Shown here: piece after piece, positions 21,311-33,585 of the stretch
Layout: every line of letters begins with the position of its first letter
Position numbering within the stretch: position 1 is the first letter of the stretch
Assembly (NCBI GenBank): GCA_033398695.1
Contig: CM065804.1
Span: forward strand, 54,715,501-54,779,500
Direction of reading: 5' to 3'
From: Orobanche coerulescens
Taxonomy: Eukaryota > Streptophyta > Magnoliopsida > Lamiales > Orobanchaceae
DNA: 64,000 bases
The notes under the pieces: generated by a model
Told to the model about the DNA's origin: nothing
The model's database searches: none
Seen by the model: the letters and a program-made list of their open reading frames with translations, nothing else
Made by a program: the position numbers and the translations under genes

Positions 21311-23625
21311 TGTAACACCCCAAACTAGGCGGATATTACAGTGCCGTAGATCCCCAACTGGGACCCACCAGGCAAATGAAAATGAATGAATTACACAAGA
21401 TAAATGTAGTACCGAACTACATTACAACAATAATTACTCCGATGAGGAGTTTAGTTACAACACACCAGGACAATACCGAATACTAGTGTATTTTATATGA
21501 AGATAAAATACACAACACTGAATGAAACGGAGTATTCGAATGAAAGTCTGCAGCGGAAAATAAAGGACAGTAACATGAATAACTGAAAGATCGGGGCCCC
21601 CTACTAGTATCACTGGGACTCCTCGACATCAACATGCTATTCCCGTGCGTTTGCCTTGCCATGACCTAAAAAACAAAATCCCCAAACGGGGTCAGTTACA
21701 AAGAACAACAATCCTCAAGGGTTGAAAATACTCAATCATGATTAACTGAAGTTATGAAATATTCTTAGTTATGAATTACGCTGAAGAGGAGTATCATAGT
21801 ACGCCCGTAATGTTCTGTGCAAGTGTACAACACCCGTCCGTGTACCTAATTAGTCTCACGGTGTAACGCTTTCCCGTGTGCACGGTCTAATGTATCAGTG
21901 TACCCAATACATAAACCATCGTGTGCCCGACTAAAAATTCCACACAGCCACACCCGGCCACGCAATATGAACCCAGAAGGTCATATGAACGAGAATGACC
22001 GTAATGAATATCAATGAATAAATAATAATCTGACAAGGTCAAGAATGACTCACCGAGATGAGAGTAATAATGAAATGAATGATAGCTCAACGAAAAGATT
22101 GGAACCGTCGTTCCTTATGACTGAAGTGATTAATTGACAATAACAAGTTTTAATATGATTAATACAATGATGAATGAGTTATGATTATGAATGATCAACA
22201 ACAAAAGGTATGAATATCCTTTTAACCGAGTAAGAATTAACTTACGCAACACCGGCGACAATTATCCTTCCACGAACAACGTCCTAATTGAGATATCGGT
22301 CGCTCGAACAACCTTAAATAATACAATATCCAACAATCCGTTCAATATACGAATCAAACACGAATATAACGAACTCAAAACGTCGATACGATAAAACTAA
22401 GTCCATTGAGGCATTAAAACAAACACGTTGCGTCCAAACTCCGATTGTTTACAATCAAACTTCAATATACCAATATCAAATCCCCCAAGAAGTGTTTCAA
22501 ACCAATAAAACATCTCCAATACGATCAATAATCCGATATGAATATCCAAAAACGTGATTATAACAACAATTAGTCGAAAATCCCCAATTCCAACTCGATA
22601 TTCAAGGTGTTCTTGAATAATTCCTCAATAATCCAATGAATCCTTATACAAACTCATAATCATATACATATCCCTTCATATAACATGATTATAACATCCA
22701 AAACATCATATCTTAACACAAAATCGAAGTCCAAAGTGTTGAAGGAATTACCTCTTGAAGATTCAAGTACTTTAATCCGAAGAACACGCGTTAGATTGAT
22801 TATCCGGGCTTCACGATCGAAAGGAGATGAAGAAAATCAAACACCCAAATGATTTGTGAAGGAAAAAACCCTCCCTCAAGCTTACTCTCTCGGTTGAAGG
22901 TGAAGAAAAGGGAGAAAATGGCTGAAATGCTGAAAAAAATGAATTTAAGGGAGTTGACTGCCTGCCGGACACGGCCCGTGCCGATCGGCACGGTCGTGTC
23001 GCACAACCGGCGTGGCCGGCAGCGAGGACTCGACCGTGTCCTCGCTTGACATGGTCGCGGCGGAGGGCCTTCCGATAGTGACCGTCCGGCGACTCGGCAT
23101 GACTCGGCCGTGTCTGCAACACGGTCGGGCGTGTCGGCGATCGCTTAACCGGAAGAGTTCGACTCGGCCGTGCGCACGATACGGCCGGGTCTGGCGAACA
23201 CTTCGGCATATTCGGACGAGTGCGGCACGGGCCGTGTCGGACGACACGGCCGAGTTCGTTCGGCGATGATCGCCAATAATCGAAAAATGAGCGGTTGAGC
23301 TAAAACGACCATAACTCTCTCGTACGGACTCCGATTGACTCACCGTTTGAACCATTGGAAAGCTAACTCGATGCTCTATAATATTGCAAAGATTTAGAAT
23401 TTTTGGAGTTACCAAAAATTAATGGTGATCTAACAAAGTCGAACTCATATGAGGAAAGTTGAAACAATGAACAATAACGATACACAACTCGAAGTTTTTC
23501 CGAACGGTGAACACAGTGAATGAACATGATTGATGAATGATTATAATTGAGTGAAAATCCACTGGGTGACAATCACCGAATGAAATTACTGAATGATAAT
23601 GACTGAATTACAACCGGGTATTACA
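21311..23625 (-). repeat. Chromovirus B 3' LTR (2315 bp)
   Basis: The minus-strand ends are TGTAATACCCGG and GGGGTGTTACA. The region 22960-23265 is packed with GC palindromes, for example GTGCCGATCGGCAC at 22978-22991 and CGGCCGTGTC-type repeats. These make long open frames on both strands that are not considered genes. It differs from the right LTR mainly at CAG/CTG sites. Confidence 0.9.
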
Positions 23626-23661
23626 TACACCCCCCCTTAAAAGAGTTTCGTCCCTGAAACT
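23626..23661 (-). other. Stop-codon hairpin and polypurine tract of B
   Basis: On the minus strand a TAG stop (23662-23660) opens the stem AGTTTC, loop AGGGAC, stem GAAACT (with one added G-T pair). AAGGGGGGG then runs to the LTR start at 23625. Confidence 0.8.
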
Positions 23662-26600
23662 AAGGGTCAAACAACTCGGGATAACCCTCCCGCATACTAT
23701 CCTCGGTTCCCAAGTAGTCTCTTCGACTCCGTGTCTAGACCACTGAATCTTGACCAAAGGAATCGACTTATCCCTCAACTATTTGATTCGCCGCTCCAAC
23801 ACTCGTACAGGACGCTCCTCGTACGAATGCTCATCCGCGATCTCGATTTCGTCGAACTGAAGTATGTGACTCGGGTCGGCAACAAACTTCCGCAACTGAG
23901 AGACATGAAACACATTATGAATTCGGCTCAAAGCCGGAGGTAAAGCCAATCGATAAGCTAACACGCCTACTCGATCCAAAATTTCAAACGGTCCAATGAA
24001 TCTTGGGCTCAACTTCCCCCGTTTTTCTGAAACGGAAAAATACCTCGACTCGGGGATACCTTGACCAAAACATGGTCACCCGTCTCGAACTCTAGTGGTC
24101 GACGACGATTATCTGCATATGATTTCTGTCGACTCTGAGTTGTCAACATACAACTCTTTATCAAAGCTACCTTCTCCCGGACGGCTATAAGCATATCGGG
24201 CTCGATGCCGATTGATTCTGACAAGTCATCCTAACACAAGGGAGATCGACAACGACGACCGTACAAGGCCTCGTAAGGTGCCATCTTAATGGAGGCATGC
24301 CAACTATACTGTACGTGGACTTAAACAACAGTAATTGGGCTTCCCAATCGTCTATTAATCGAGGACGCATGCCCTCAATATGTCCTCTAATGTCTGAATA
24401 GTTCTTTCTGATTGTCCGTCGGACTGAGGATGAAAGGCAATACTGAGATTAAGCTGAGTTCCCATAGCACGATGAACTGATTTCTAAAAATGGGAAACAA
24501 ATCGTCCGTCACGATCGGAAACGATACTATTAGGAGTACCGTGCAGTCTCACTATCTCCTTGATGAACAACTGGGCCAGTCTCTCAGGACCCCACGTATC
24601 CTTGATCTCAAGGAAATGAGTTGATTTAGTTAAGCGGTCCACAATCACCCAGATCTTATTCATGTCACGACGACTCGTTGGCAATCTCGTGATGAAATCC
24701 ATAGAAATGTCTTCCCACTTCCATTCGGGAATAGGAAGAGGTTTCAGCATACCCGCCGGTCGCTGATGATCAATCTTAACTTGTTGACAGGTTAAGCATC
24801 TCGAAACAAATTCTGCGACTTCTCGCTTCATATTACTCCACCAGTAATTTTGTTTCAAGTCCTTGTACATCTTGCTGGACCCCGGATGAACAGAATAAGG
24901 GGTAGCATGAGCTTCTCTCAAAATAGAGTTTTCAACTCGTCATTCGCCGGTACGCCCAACCGGTTCTTAAACCTCAAAAGTCCATCCTCGTGGACCACGA
25001 ATCCAGGGGCTTTCCCCTGAGCCACATCTTCACGAATGCGCAACAATGCTGGGTCTGAACCCTGATTCTCCCTGATTGCATCCTCAAGAGATGATGAAAT
25101 CTCTAACATACAAAGCTGTCCCTGAACTCGCTGAAGCCAGACCTCGATCTCGGGTCTAAGGAATTCCTGTTGAAGCTCCTTCTGAACTGTTAAACGAGCA
25201 AGCATCTGCTCCTGAACGGACTTACGACTCAAGGCGTCGGCGACAACGTTCGCCTTGTCCGGGTGGTAAAGGATCTCGATATCAAAATCTTTGATTAGTT
25301 CCAACCACCGCCTCTATCGCATATTTAACTCCTTGTGAGTAAATATATACTTCAACTCTTGTGATTGGTGAATAACTGAAAGGTGACGCCATAAAGGTAA
25401 CGACGCCAAATCCCCAACGCGAAAACCACGGCTGCTAGCTCCAGGTCGTGGGTTGGATAATTGACCAACTAATCCGAGGAAACTTCGGATTTACTTAATA
25501 TCTTTCGGAGGTTGCCAATCTCGGATAGTCTCCGTCTTCTGAGGGTCGACACGAACTCTGTCAGATGAAATCACATGTCCGAGAAAGTCACTTCGGACCT
25601 CCAGAACTCACATTTGGAAAACTTTCCATAAAGTTGCTCTCGTCTCAACACGTCGAGAACCTGAAGAAGATGAATCTCGTATTCCTCTCGGCTACGAGAA
25701 TAAATCGAAATGTCGTCGATGAAGAAAACAACAAACTGATCCAAAAAGTCGATGAAAACCCGATTCATTAACCCCATGAATACCACAGGTGCAATAGTTA
25801 GCCCGAACGGCATAACTACGAACTCATAATGACCATAGCGTGTATGAAACGCTGTCCTCGCGATATCCGACTCTCGAATCCGCAACCGGTGATATCCAGA
25901 TCTTAAGTCGATCCTGGAAAATACTGAGGCTCCCTGAAGTTGATCTAAAAGATCATCAATACGGGGTAAAGGATACTACTCTTGATCATCACCCTGTTCA
26001 ACTCCTGGTAATTTATACACATACGAGACGAGTCATCCTTCTCCTTGACAGATCACACTGGTGCTCCTCTCGGGAACGCAATCGGTCGGAGATAACCTTT
26101 CTCGAACTACTCCTCAAGTTGAATCTTCAACTCCTGCATTCTGGTCGGGGCCATCCGATACGGTGCCTTTGATAAAGGGGACGTACCGGCTCCAACTCAC
26201 TCCTGAATTCCCTTACTCTATGTGAAGGCAACCAGATAACTCGTCTGGGAATACATCATCAATCGATGACAATGATACCACGAATGATTGAACATTTCGA
26301 TTGCCCTAGAATGGTCAGTCGATAAAAAGAGATACCATAATGATTGAACAACTCGATTGCCTTAGAAAGGACAATCGATGAAGATGATACAATGAATGTT
26401 TGAATAACTCGATTGCCTTTGAAAGGCCAATCGATGAAAATGATACAAGGAATGATTGAATTACTCGATTGTCTTAGAAAAGCCAATCGATGGAAATGAT
26501 ACAAGGAATGATTGAATAACTCGATTGCCTTATAAAGGCCAATCGATAGAAATGATACAAGGAATGATTGAATAACTCGATTGCCTTAGAAAGGCCAATC

Positions 26601-27679
26601 GATGAAAATGATACAATGAATGATTGGATAGTTCGATTGCGGAATTTCTCTGCTTTCGTCATAATAATACTTCTTCTGGAACAACGGGGATTACTTCCCT
26701 GAAACACACATTCGACAACCAACGACGGAAAGATAGCGACCAAACGCTAACAAACACTGAGGATAGTATCGAGACGATCAAACCAACTAATACCGAAAAT
26801 TACATCGTCCTAAGATAAATTCACCACGATTAGATCCATCAACCAATCGCGGTCATTAAGTAGGACTATCCCGAAATAAGTCTATTCAAGCATGATTCGA
26901 AAATGAATGAATGCGGTGTACCAGCATCAAAAGGTACACACAAGTTGAAATAAAATTACGAGTATGCCTGAAATCATTCGGGCCACCGGATCGTCGATCC
27001 TCCTCATCATATGAATCTGGGACTTGTCGGCCCCCAAACCGGACGCTCCCGTCTGATAAATACGAGCTCCAACTCTATTTGCTTCCATTGTCTTAAACGA
27101 CGATGACAAAGCATTCTGATTCTGAAACGCTGGTTGCTTCGGGGCCTGAGATGCCGCCGGAGTTGACTTAGAGTCCTTTCGGCAAAAACGGGCCTTATGC
27201 CCAGAATTCCCACAATTATGACATGTGATAGACGGCGTCGTACACCTAGTACTGAAATGGCCCGGCGCCCCACAGTTGAAACAGATGATGGCCGCCATTT
27301 GCTCGGGATCGAGATCCGTAGGATTAGGCGCCGTAGAGGTCGCCGAAACGATAGGACTCACACGAGGCTTCTTGAAGGTTGACCGACCGCCTTCGGATAG
27401 ATTACGCCGTTGATTTCTGTTGACATATGCAAAGTTCTTTGCCGCAATTTCCTTCCCTGGCTCGTGCGAGAGTTCTCTCGATTAATCCGGTCGAGTGGCG
27501 CAATGATGATTGAGTAATCGCACATGGGTCATCATGGCCTGCATAAAAGTGAGTGGATCAACCCGAACATATTCTGATCGAGCCGAGTCACAGGCACGAT
27601 TTCCCGGCCAGTGATTATTTCCCGGGTTTCGGCCCGCACCGCGGCCTCTCCCCGTGCATCCCCTGACAGCTCTCCCCAT
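23660..27679 (-). pseudogene. gag-pol: Chromovirus B gag-pol, heavily deleted
   Basis: The start MGRAVRGCTGRGRG is at 27679. The capsid domain is missing: the Arg/Gly-rich start and VDPLTFMQAMMTH run almost directly into two zinc knuckles (CFNCGAPGHFSTRC, CHNCGNSGHKARFC; 27361-26927). The protease active site is replaced by a minisatellite (26250-26640). RT is readable at 25885-25571 ([15 protein letters not shown]). A deletion near 25440-25500 removes the first half of RNase H. Integrase keeps the zinc domain (HATPYSVHPG, CLTCQQVK) and MDFITRL, with IVSDRDGRF, at 24921-24484. The chromodomain-like end is at 24012-23660, with stops and frameshifts. Confidence 0.88.
26250..26640. repeat. 56-bp minisatellite in the B protease region, about 7 units
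   Basis: The core AATCGAT recurs at 26261, 26317, 26373, 26429, 26485, 26541 and 26597, exactly 56 bp apart. Each unit contains an inverted pair TCGATTG...CAATCGA around CCTTAGAAAGG-like sequence. A 56-bp unit is not a multiple of three, so it breaks pol. The same core recurs in the LTR of element G. Confidence 0.9.
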
Positions 27680-28219
27680 ACTGAAGTAGGAAGGTCGTAT
27701 AATGATTATATTTCCCCGCATGATTATCACATTATGATTATGCCATGAGATGATGAAAATGAGTATACATGCTCTAACTTAGTGATTATATGAATGATTT
27801 ACTGAAGTGACATGATTATCTGATGAAATTCTTAAAATGATTATCTTGAATAACTTAACAAGATTGATAATATGATCATCCGGATTGACAACTGAGTAAT
27901 GAAATGAATTGAGTAATTAATGAGTTAACATGATCGTCCTTATTATTAACTGAGTAATGAAATGAATTAAGTGATTAATGAGTTAACATGATCGTCCTAA
28001 TCACAATGAATGATGATGTTTGAGGATTGTTAATTGATGAATGATGAATGAATGACTATTGCCAGAAATTATACCATGGCGTTAGAAATCTTACAGTTCT
28101 TTCGGTCTGATTGGCTCGGCATTTGCACAGGTCACACGTGGCGCGAAAGTCCAATGATACTAGTCTGATGACGATGATTTCAAATGAGACATGACTCGGA
28201 AGGTAGTATTCAAAACCAC

Positions 28220-28231
28220 GCTCCGATACCA
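28220..28231 (-). other. Primer-binding site of B
   Basis: On the minus strand TGGTATCGGAGC lies four bases after the 5' LTR end and is one base off the usual Met site. An identical second copy is at 21295-21306. Confidence 0.85.
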
Positions 28232-28235
28232 ACTC

Positions 28236-30547
28236 TGTAACACCCCAAACTAGGCGGATATTACGGTCCGTAGATCCCCAACCGGGACCCACCTGTGCAA
28301 ATGAAAATGAATGAATTACACAAGATAAATGTAGTACCGAACTACATTTCAACTTTAATGACTCCGATGAGGAGTTTATTTACAACACACCAGACAATAC
28401 GAATACTAGTGTATTTTATATGAAGATAAAATACACAACACCGAATGAAACGGAGTATTCGAATGAAAGTCTGCAATGAAAATAAAGGACAGAACATGAA
28501 TAATCAAAGATCGGGGCCCCTACTAGTATCAGGACTCCTCGACATCAACATGCTATTCCCGTGCGTTTGCCTTGCCATGACCTGAAAAACAAAATCCCCA
28601 AACGGGGTCGATACAAAGAACAACAATCCTCAAGGGTTGAAAATACTCAATCATGATTAATCAAGTTATGAAATATTCTTAGTTATGAATTACGCTGAAG
28701 AGGAGTATCATAGTACGCCCGTAATGTTCTGTGCAAGTGTACAACACCCGTCCGTGTACCTAATTAGTCTCACGGTGTAACGCTTTCCGTGTGCACGGTC
28801 TAATGTATCGATGAACCCAATACATAAACCATCGTGTGCCCGACTAAAAATTCCACACGGCCACACCCGGCCACGCAATATGAACCCGGAAGGTCATATG
28901 AACGAGAATGACCGTAATGAATATCAATGAATAAATAATAATCGACAAGGTCAAGAATGACTCACCGAGATGAGAGTAATAATGAAATGAATGATAGCTC
29001 AATGAAAAGATTGGAACCGTCGTTCCTTATGATCAAGTGATTAATTGACAATAACAAGTTTTAATATGATTAATACAATGATGAATGAGTTATGATTATG
29101 AATGATCAACAACAAAAGGTATGAATATCCTTTTAACCGAGTAAGAATTAACTTACGCAACACCGGCGACAATTATCCTTCCACGAACAACGTCCTAATT
29201 GAGATATCGGTCGCTCGAACAACCTTAAATAATACAATATCCAACAATCCGCTCAATATACGAATCAAACACGAATATAACGAACTCAAAACGTCGATAC
29301 GATAAAACTAAGTCCATTGAGGCATTAAAACAAACACGTTGCGTCCAAACTCCGATTGTTTACAATCAAACTTCAATATACCAATATCAAATCCCCCAAG
29401 AAGTGTTTCAAACCAATAAAACATCTCCAATACGATCAATAATCCGATATGAATATCCAAAAACGTGATTATAACAACAATTAGTCGAAAATCCCCAATT
29501 CCAACTCGATATTCAAGGTGTTCTTGAATAATTCCTCAATAATCCAATGAATCCTTATACAAACTCATAATCATATACATATCCCTTCATATAACATGAT
29601 TATAACGTCCAAAACATCATATCTTAACACAAAATCGAAGTCCAAAGTGTTGAAGGAATTACCTCTTGAAGATTCAAGTACTTTAATCCGAAGAACACGC
29701 GTTAGATTGATTATCCGGGCTTCACGATCGAAAGGAGATGAAGAAAATCAAACACCCAAATGATTTGTGAAGGAAAAAACCCTCCCTCAAGCTTACTCTC
29801 TCGGTTGAAGGTGAAGAAAAGGGAGAAAATGGCTGAAATGCTGAAAAAAAACGAATTTAAGGGAGTTGACTGCCTGCCGGACATGGCCCGTGCCGATCGG
29901 CACGGTCGTGTCGCACAGCTGGCCGACAGGGACTCGACCGTGTCCTGCTTGACACGGTCGCGGCGCGGAGGGCCTTCCGATAGTGACCGTCCGACAGCGA
30001 CTCGGCATGACTCGACCGTGTCCTGCAACACGGTCGGGCGTGTCGGCAGTCGCTTCTGGCATAACCGGAAGAGTTCGACTCGGCCATGCCAGACGACAAG
30101 GTCGGGTCCTGAGGCAGACACTTCGGAATATTCCGGACGAGTACGGCACGGGCCGTGTCGGACGACACGGCCGAGTTCGTTCGGCAGTGATCGGCCAATA
30201 ACTGAAAAATGAGTGGTTGAGCTAAAACGACCATAACTCTCTCGTCCGGACTCCGATTGACTCACCGTTTGAACCATTGGAAAGCTAACTCGATGCTCTA
30301 TAATATTGCAAAGATTTAGAATTTTTGGAGTTACCAAAAATTAATGGTGATCTAACAAAGTCGAACTCATATGAGGAAAGTTGAAACAATGAACAATAAC
30401 GATACACAACTCGAAGTTTTTCCGAACGGTGAACACGGTGAATGAACATGATTGATGAATGATTATAATTGAGTGAAAATCCACTGGGTGACAATCACCG
30501 AATGAAATTACTGAATGATAATGACTGAATTACAACCGGGTATTACA
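28236..30547 (-). repeat. Chromovirus B 5' LTR (2312 bp)
   Basis: This is the partner of 21311-23625. Its GC palindrome region is at about 29870-30185 (GTGCCGATCGGCAC at 29890-29903) and lies upstream, on the minus strand, of a TTAAAT stretch that may act as the TATA element. A 208-codon open frame spanning this region is a by-product of the repeats. Confidence 0.9.
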
Positions 30548-31336
30548 GTTATGTGATGATCAATCGATAATATGAACTCCAGAACTTCGTGGATTGATTG
30601 ACAAACATCATGGCTCGAAGATCTCCAAGGCTCCAGCCGCGGATGAGAAAGAGAGAAATGGGAAAAATGACTGAAACTGGACTGCTCGGCCATATTTATA
30701 CTGGTGCAGCCTAGCGTGCGCTAGGCTGCCGAGCTAGCATGCGCTAACGGGCGGTCATAGTCGAGAATGTTCGTCCGGGGCCCGCCATCATGCGCTGGAC
30801 ACGTGCACTGTCGGCCCGTGCCGAAATCCAGAGACTTCTTGGACTAGACTGCTCGGACAGGTAGCGGGCGCAGCCTTCCGGCCGTAGCGTGCGCTACCTG
30901 CCGGCCGTAGCATGCGCAGTGTCCGCCAGTGGCGTGCGATACCTGCTGCCCACCCGAAGTCCAGAACCCCTCTGCCCCTGCTGTCTCGGTCGACTAGCGC
31001 GCGCAGCTAACCAGCCATAGCGTGCGCTACCTTCCGGCCGTAGCGTGCGCTACGCCTGTTCCTGCCGCACCCGTTCGGCCAGTGCCCGCAACCGTCCGGC
31101 CAGTGCCCGACCACCATGACTCGACGAGTCGATTATCCGAAATCACATGGAACGAACACGACAAAACGCTCGCGGACAACGTTATCAATCCGGAATGAAA
31201 ACAACATATAACAAAACACCATATAGGGCCATAAACTCCAAAATCAGTTGTCGAGAAAATAATTTCAGCGCTCGGAAATCGGGAAATATCCGGAAAAAAA
31301 TCAAAAATAACCGGAACGAAAATTGTGGGTATTACA
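30548..31336 (-). repeat. Chromovirus A 5' LTR, outer part beyond B
   Basis: It matches 6057-6727 of the other LTR and ends at the Athila duplication. It begins GTTAT, the presumed B target duplication (6057-6061 in the intact LTR). It carries the promoter palindrome array at about 30712-31055 and a TATA box at 30693-30701. It is slightly longer than its counterpart, with an extra stretch near 31045-31200. Confidence 0.8.
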
Positions 31337-31341
31337 GCTGC

Positions 31342-31573
31342 GAACAATAAAAGGTTCGAATCTTTAGAAGCTTCGGTGAAGAAAATGGAGACTCAAATTG
31401 GGCAATTCGCTACCGAGGCACACAGGCAAGAAAGGGGTAAACTACCAAGTCAGTCCGAGCAAGCTCAAGCTATTACCACCCTCCGAAGTGGTAAAGTGAT
31501 AAATAAAGAGACAATTTCCGAAGCAAAAGAGAGGGGCGGTGATAAAGAAGACGAGTCGGGAAATCAAGAATAG
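31342..31573 (+). pseudogene. gag: Athila gag, 3' part after the nested insertion
   Basis: The frame resumes with the motif METQIGQ followed by FATEAHRQERGKLPSQSE, the conserved linker after the Athila gag zinc knuckle. It then reaches TTLRSGK and a charged Lys/Glu-rich stretch before a stop at 31571. Joining is supported by the GCTGC duplication on either side of the insertion. The function is as for the 5' part. Confidence 0.8.
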
Positions 31574-31583
31574 AGAGTAGAGG

Positions 31584-32530
31584 AAGCAACTTCGACTTTC
31601 AAGCTTCACAAATCTTCTCAACCATATAAGCCACCGGTCCCTTTTCCGAGCCGACTTAGAAAAGCAAAGCAAGATGAGCAATTTTCCAAAATCTACGACA
31701 TGCTTTCAAAGGTTCATGTCAACTTACCTCTCTTGGATGTTGTGAAGAACATTCCTGCTTACACGAGATTTTTCAAAGAGTTGACCTCCAAGAGACAATA
31801 TTTTGGGAATGAGAAAGTGGTGCTCTACGAGGTAGGAGAAGATATGTGGAGTAAAAAAAGGGGCGATCCTGGAATTTTTATGATTGACATCACTATGGGA
31901 GATAAGAAGGTTGCTCGTGGCATTCTCGATTTGGAATCAAGTGTGAATCTCATGCCATACTCGACTTATATGAGGCTTGGACTCGGAGGAATCAAACCAA
32001 CAAGAATGACTCTTCAAATGGCGGACAGGTCGGTGAAATACCCCAAGGGAATCAATGAAGACCTATTAGTGCAAGTGGACAAGTTGGTGATTCCGACCGA
32101 CTTTGTTATCTTGGAGATGAGCAATTTCGCAACGAGCAAAAAGGAAAGGACGATACTTCTAGGGTGACCATTCATGCACACAACAAAAATAATCGTCGAT
32201 GTTGATGAAGGAAATGTCACCATGGCCGTCTTGGGTGAAACGATGGAAATCGATGTGTTCGGTTCATCTCCTATCCCTTCTCATATTTATGCTGCCCATG
32301 ATTGTAATTTTATCGATTGCATTGATTCTATGGTTCATGATACATATTTGCATGACAGCGTAGGCAAGACGCTGCATGATGCTCTAACCGTTGAGCATGA
32401 TATGGGGTTGAATAATCAAGAAATTGAAGAATATGTTGCATTACTAGATAATTACAAACCCATTGATGAAGTTGATGATCTTAATATGCCTTTAGAATCA
32501 AATTTTGAGGAGCTGTTGAAATTACCCTAG
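31584..32530 (+). pseudogene. Athila protease region
   Basis: This encodes the aspartic protease region that would cleave the polyprotein. Readable motifs are FLKEL-like (here FFKELTSKRQYF), GDPGIF, SVNLMPYSTY and RMTLQMADRS, in Athila order. The catalytic triad is damaged: where Athila has Asp-Leu-Gly-Ala, this copy reads Asp-Leu-Glu-Ser (near 31927). A TGA at 32165 interrupts the frame just after the ILLG motif, where GRPF is expected. An acidic linker (32174-32530) leads toward RT and ends in a stop. Confidence 0.8.
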
Positions 32531-32541
32531 CCCAACGTGAA

Positions 32542-33577
32542 TTGAAAGAACTTCCGGCACATGTTAAATATGTTTTCTTGGGCAAAAGTGACACTTACCC
32601 TGTAATTGTCTCTTCCGAATTAACTCCTTTGCAAGAAAATAAATTATTAGAAGTTTTGACTAAATTAAAGCAAGCAATTGGGTGGAGTATTTATGATATC
32701 AAAGGGATAAGTCCTGTTAGGTGCATGCATAAGATAATTCTTGAGGATAATGTTAAACCGGTTACGCAAGCTCAAAGGCTTTTGAATCCAAACATGCAGG
32801 AAGTATTAAAAAAAGAAGTTTTAAAGTTGTTATATGTCGGAGTCATCTATCCGATATTCGATAGTAAGTGGGTTAGTCATGTGCATGTAGTGCCTAAGAA
32901 ATCTAGGATAACGGTGGTTCGTAATGACAAAAATGAATTAGTGCCCACTGGAACAGTAACCGGTTGGAGAATGTGCATTGATTATCGGAAATTAAATGTC
33001 GTGACGAAAGAGATCATTTTCCTCTCCGTTTCATTGATCAGATATTGTAATGTTTAGATGGGCATGATTACTACTATTTTCTAGATGGTCTTTCAGATTT
33101 CTATCAGATTTCCGTTGCTCCACAGGATCAAGAGAAGACCATTTTGACTTGCCCTTTTGGCACTTTTGCCTTTAAGAGAAGTCGTTTGGACTTTTCAATG
33201 CTCCCTCTACTTTCCAAAGGTGCATGCTTTCCATATTCTCTGACTTGTTAGAAAAGTCCATTGAGGTATTCATGGACGATTTTTCTATGTTTGGAACTAC
33301 TTTTGATGATTGTTTACATAATCTGACTGTTGTGCTCGAATAATGTATCAAGTGTAATCTTGCACTTAGTTGGAAAAAGAGTCATTTTATGGTGAAACAA
33401 GGGATTGTTTTGCGTCATGTGGTTTCTAATAAGGGAATAGAGGTTGATAAGGCTAAAGTTAATTTAATTGTTAAATTACTTCCGCCTTCGTCTGTAAAAA
33501 AATTTCGAAGCTTCTTGGGGCATGCCGGGTTTTATAGGCGATTCATTAAAGATTTTCGAAAATTTCCCGCCCCTTAA
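32542..33577 (+). pseudogene. pol: Athila reverse transcriptase domain, frameshifted
   Basis: This would copy element RNA into DNA. The first block (32542-33057) contains KGISPVRCMHKI, NPNMQEV and WRMCIDYRKLN, the N-terminal RT motifs. A frameshift and stop follow near 33010-33058. The catalytic block FMDDFSM is still readable at about 33274 in another frame. The thumb/connection motif SFLGHAGFYRRFIKDF (about 33510-33560) returns in the frame of 33389-33577. At least two frameshifts make the copy inactive. Confidence 0.85.
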
Positions 33578-33585
33578 GTAATCTT

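Larger units (their letters stand above)
20625..30547 (-). mobile_element. Chromovirus B: Tekay-like element with an extra leader copy
   Basis: On the minus strand: 5' LTR (30547-28236), primer site and leader, a deleted gag-pol (27679-23660), 3' LTR (23625-21311), and then a second copy of the primer site and leader (21310-20625). The right flank begins GTTAT, expected as the target duplication; on the left both B and the A LTR are truncated. An LTR-internal-LTR-internal order points to a former three-LTR tandem, partly lost by a deletion with TGA microhomology. Confidence 0.85.
3850..31336 (-). mobile_element. Chromovirus A: non-autonomous Tekay-like element carrying nested B and C
   Basis: The ends TGTAACACCC and GGGTATTACA are flanked by the perfect duplication GCTGC. 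On the minus strand the order is 5' LTR (31336-30548 plus 20624-19024, split by B), primer site (19019-19008), leader (split by C), a gag-start fragment (about 7530-7464), a polypurine/hairpin module, and 3' LTR (6727-3850). The internal region without insertions is only about 2.9 kb and has no protease, RT or integrase. Element D (34975-38435) is the same family by its leader and LTR. It would have needed proteins from an autonomous relative. Confidence 0.8.

Noticed and set aside
22811..23415. Overlapping Arg/Ser/Pro-rich open frames on both strands in the B LTR (also 29711-30337, 208 codons)
   Set aside because: They come from GC-rich palindromes in the LTR, differ between the two LTRs by indels, and have no domain.
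26250..26640. CRISPR-like array
   Set aside because: Units are contiguous 56-bp repeats without unique spacers, in plant DNA; it is a minisatellite. The same holds for 62733-63310.
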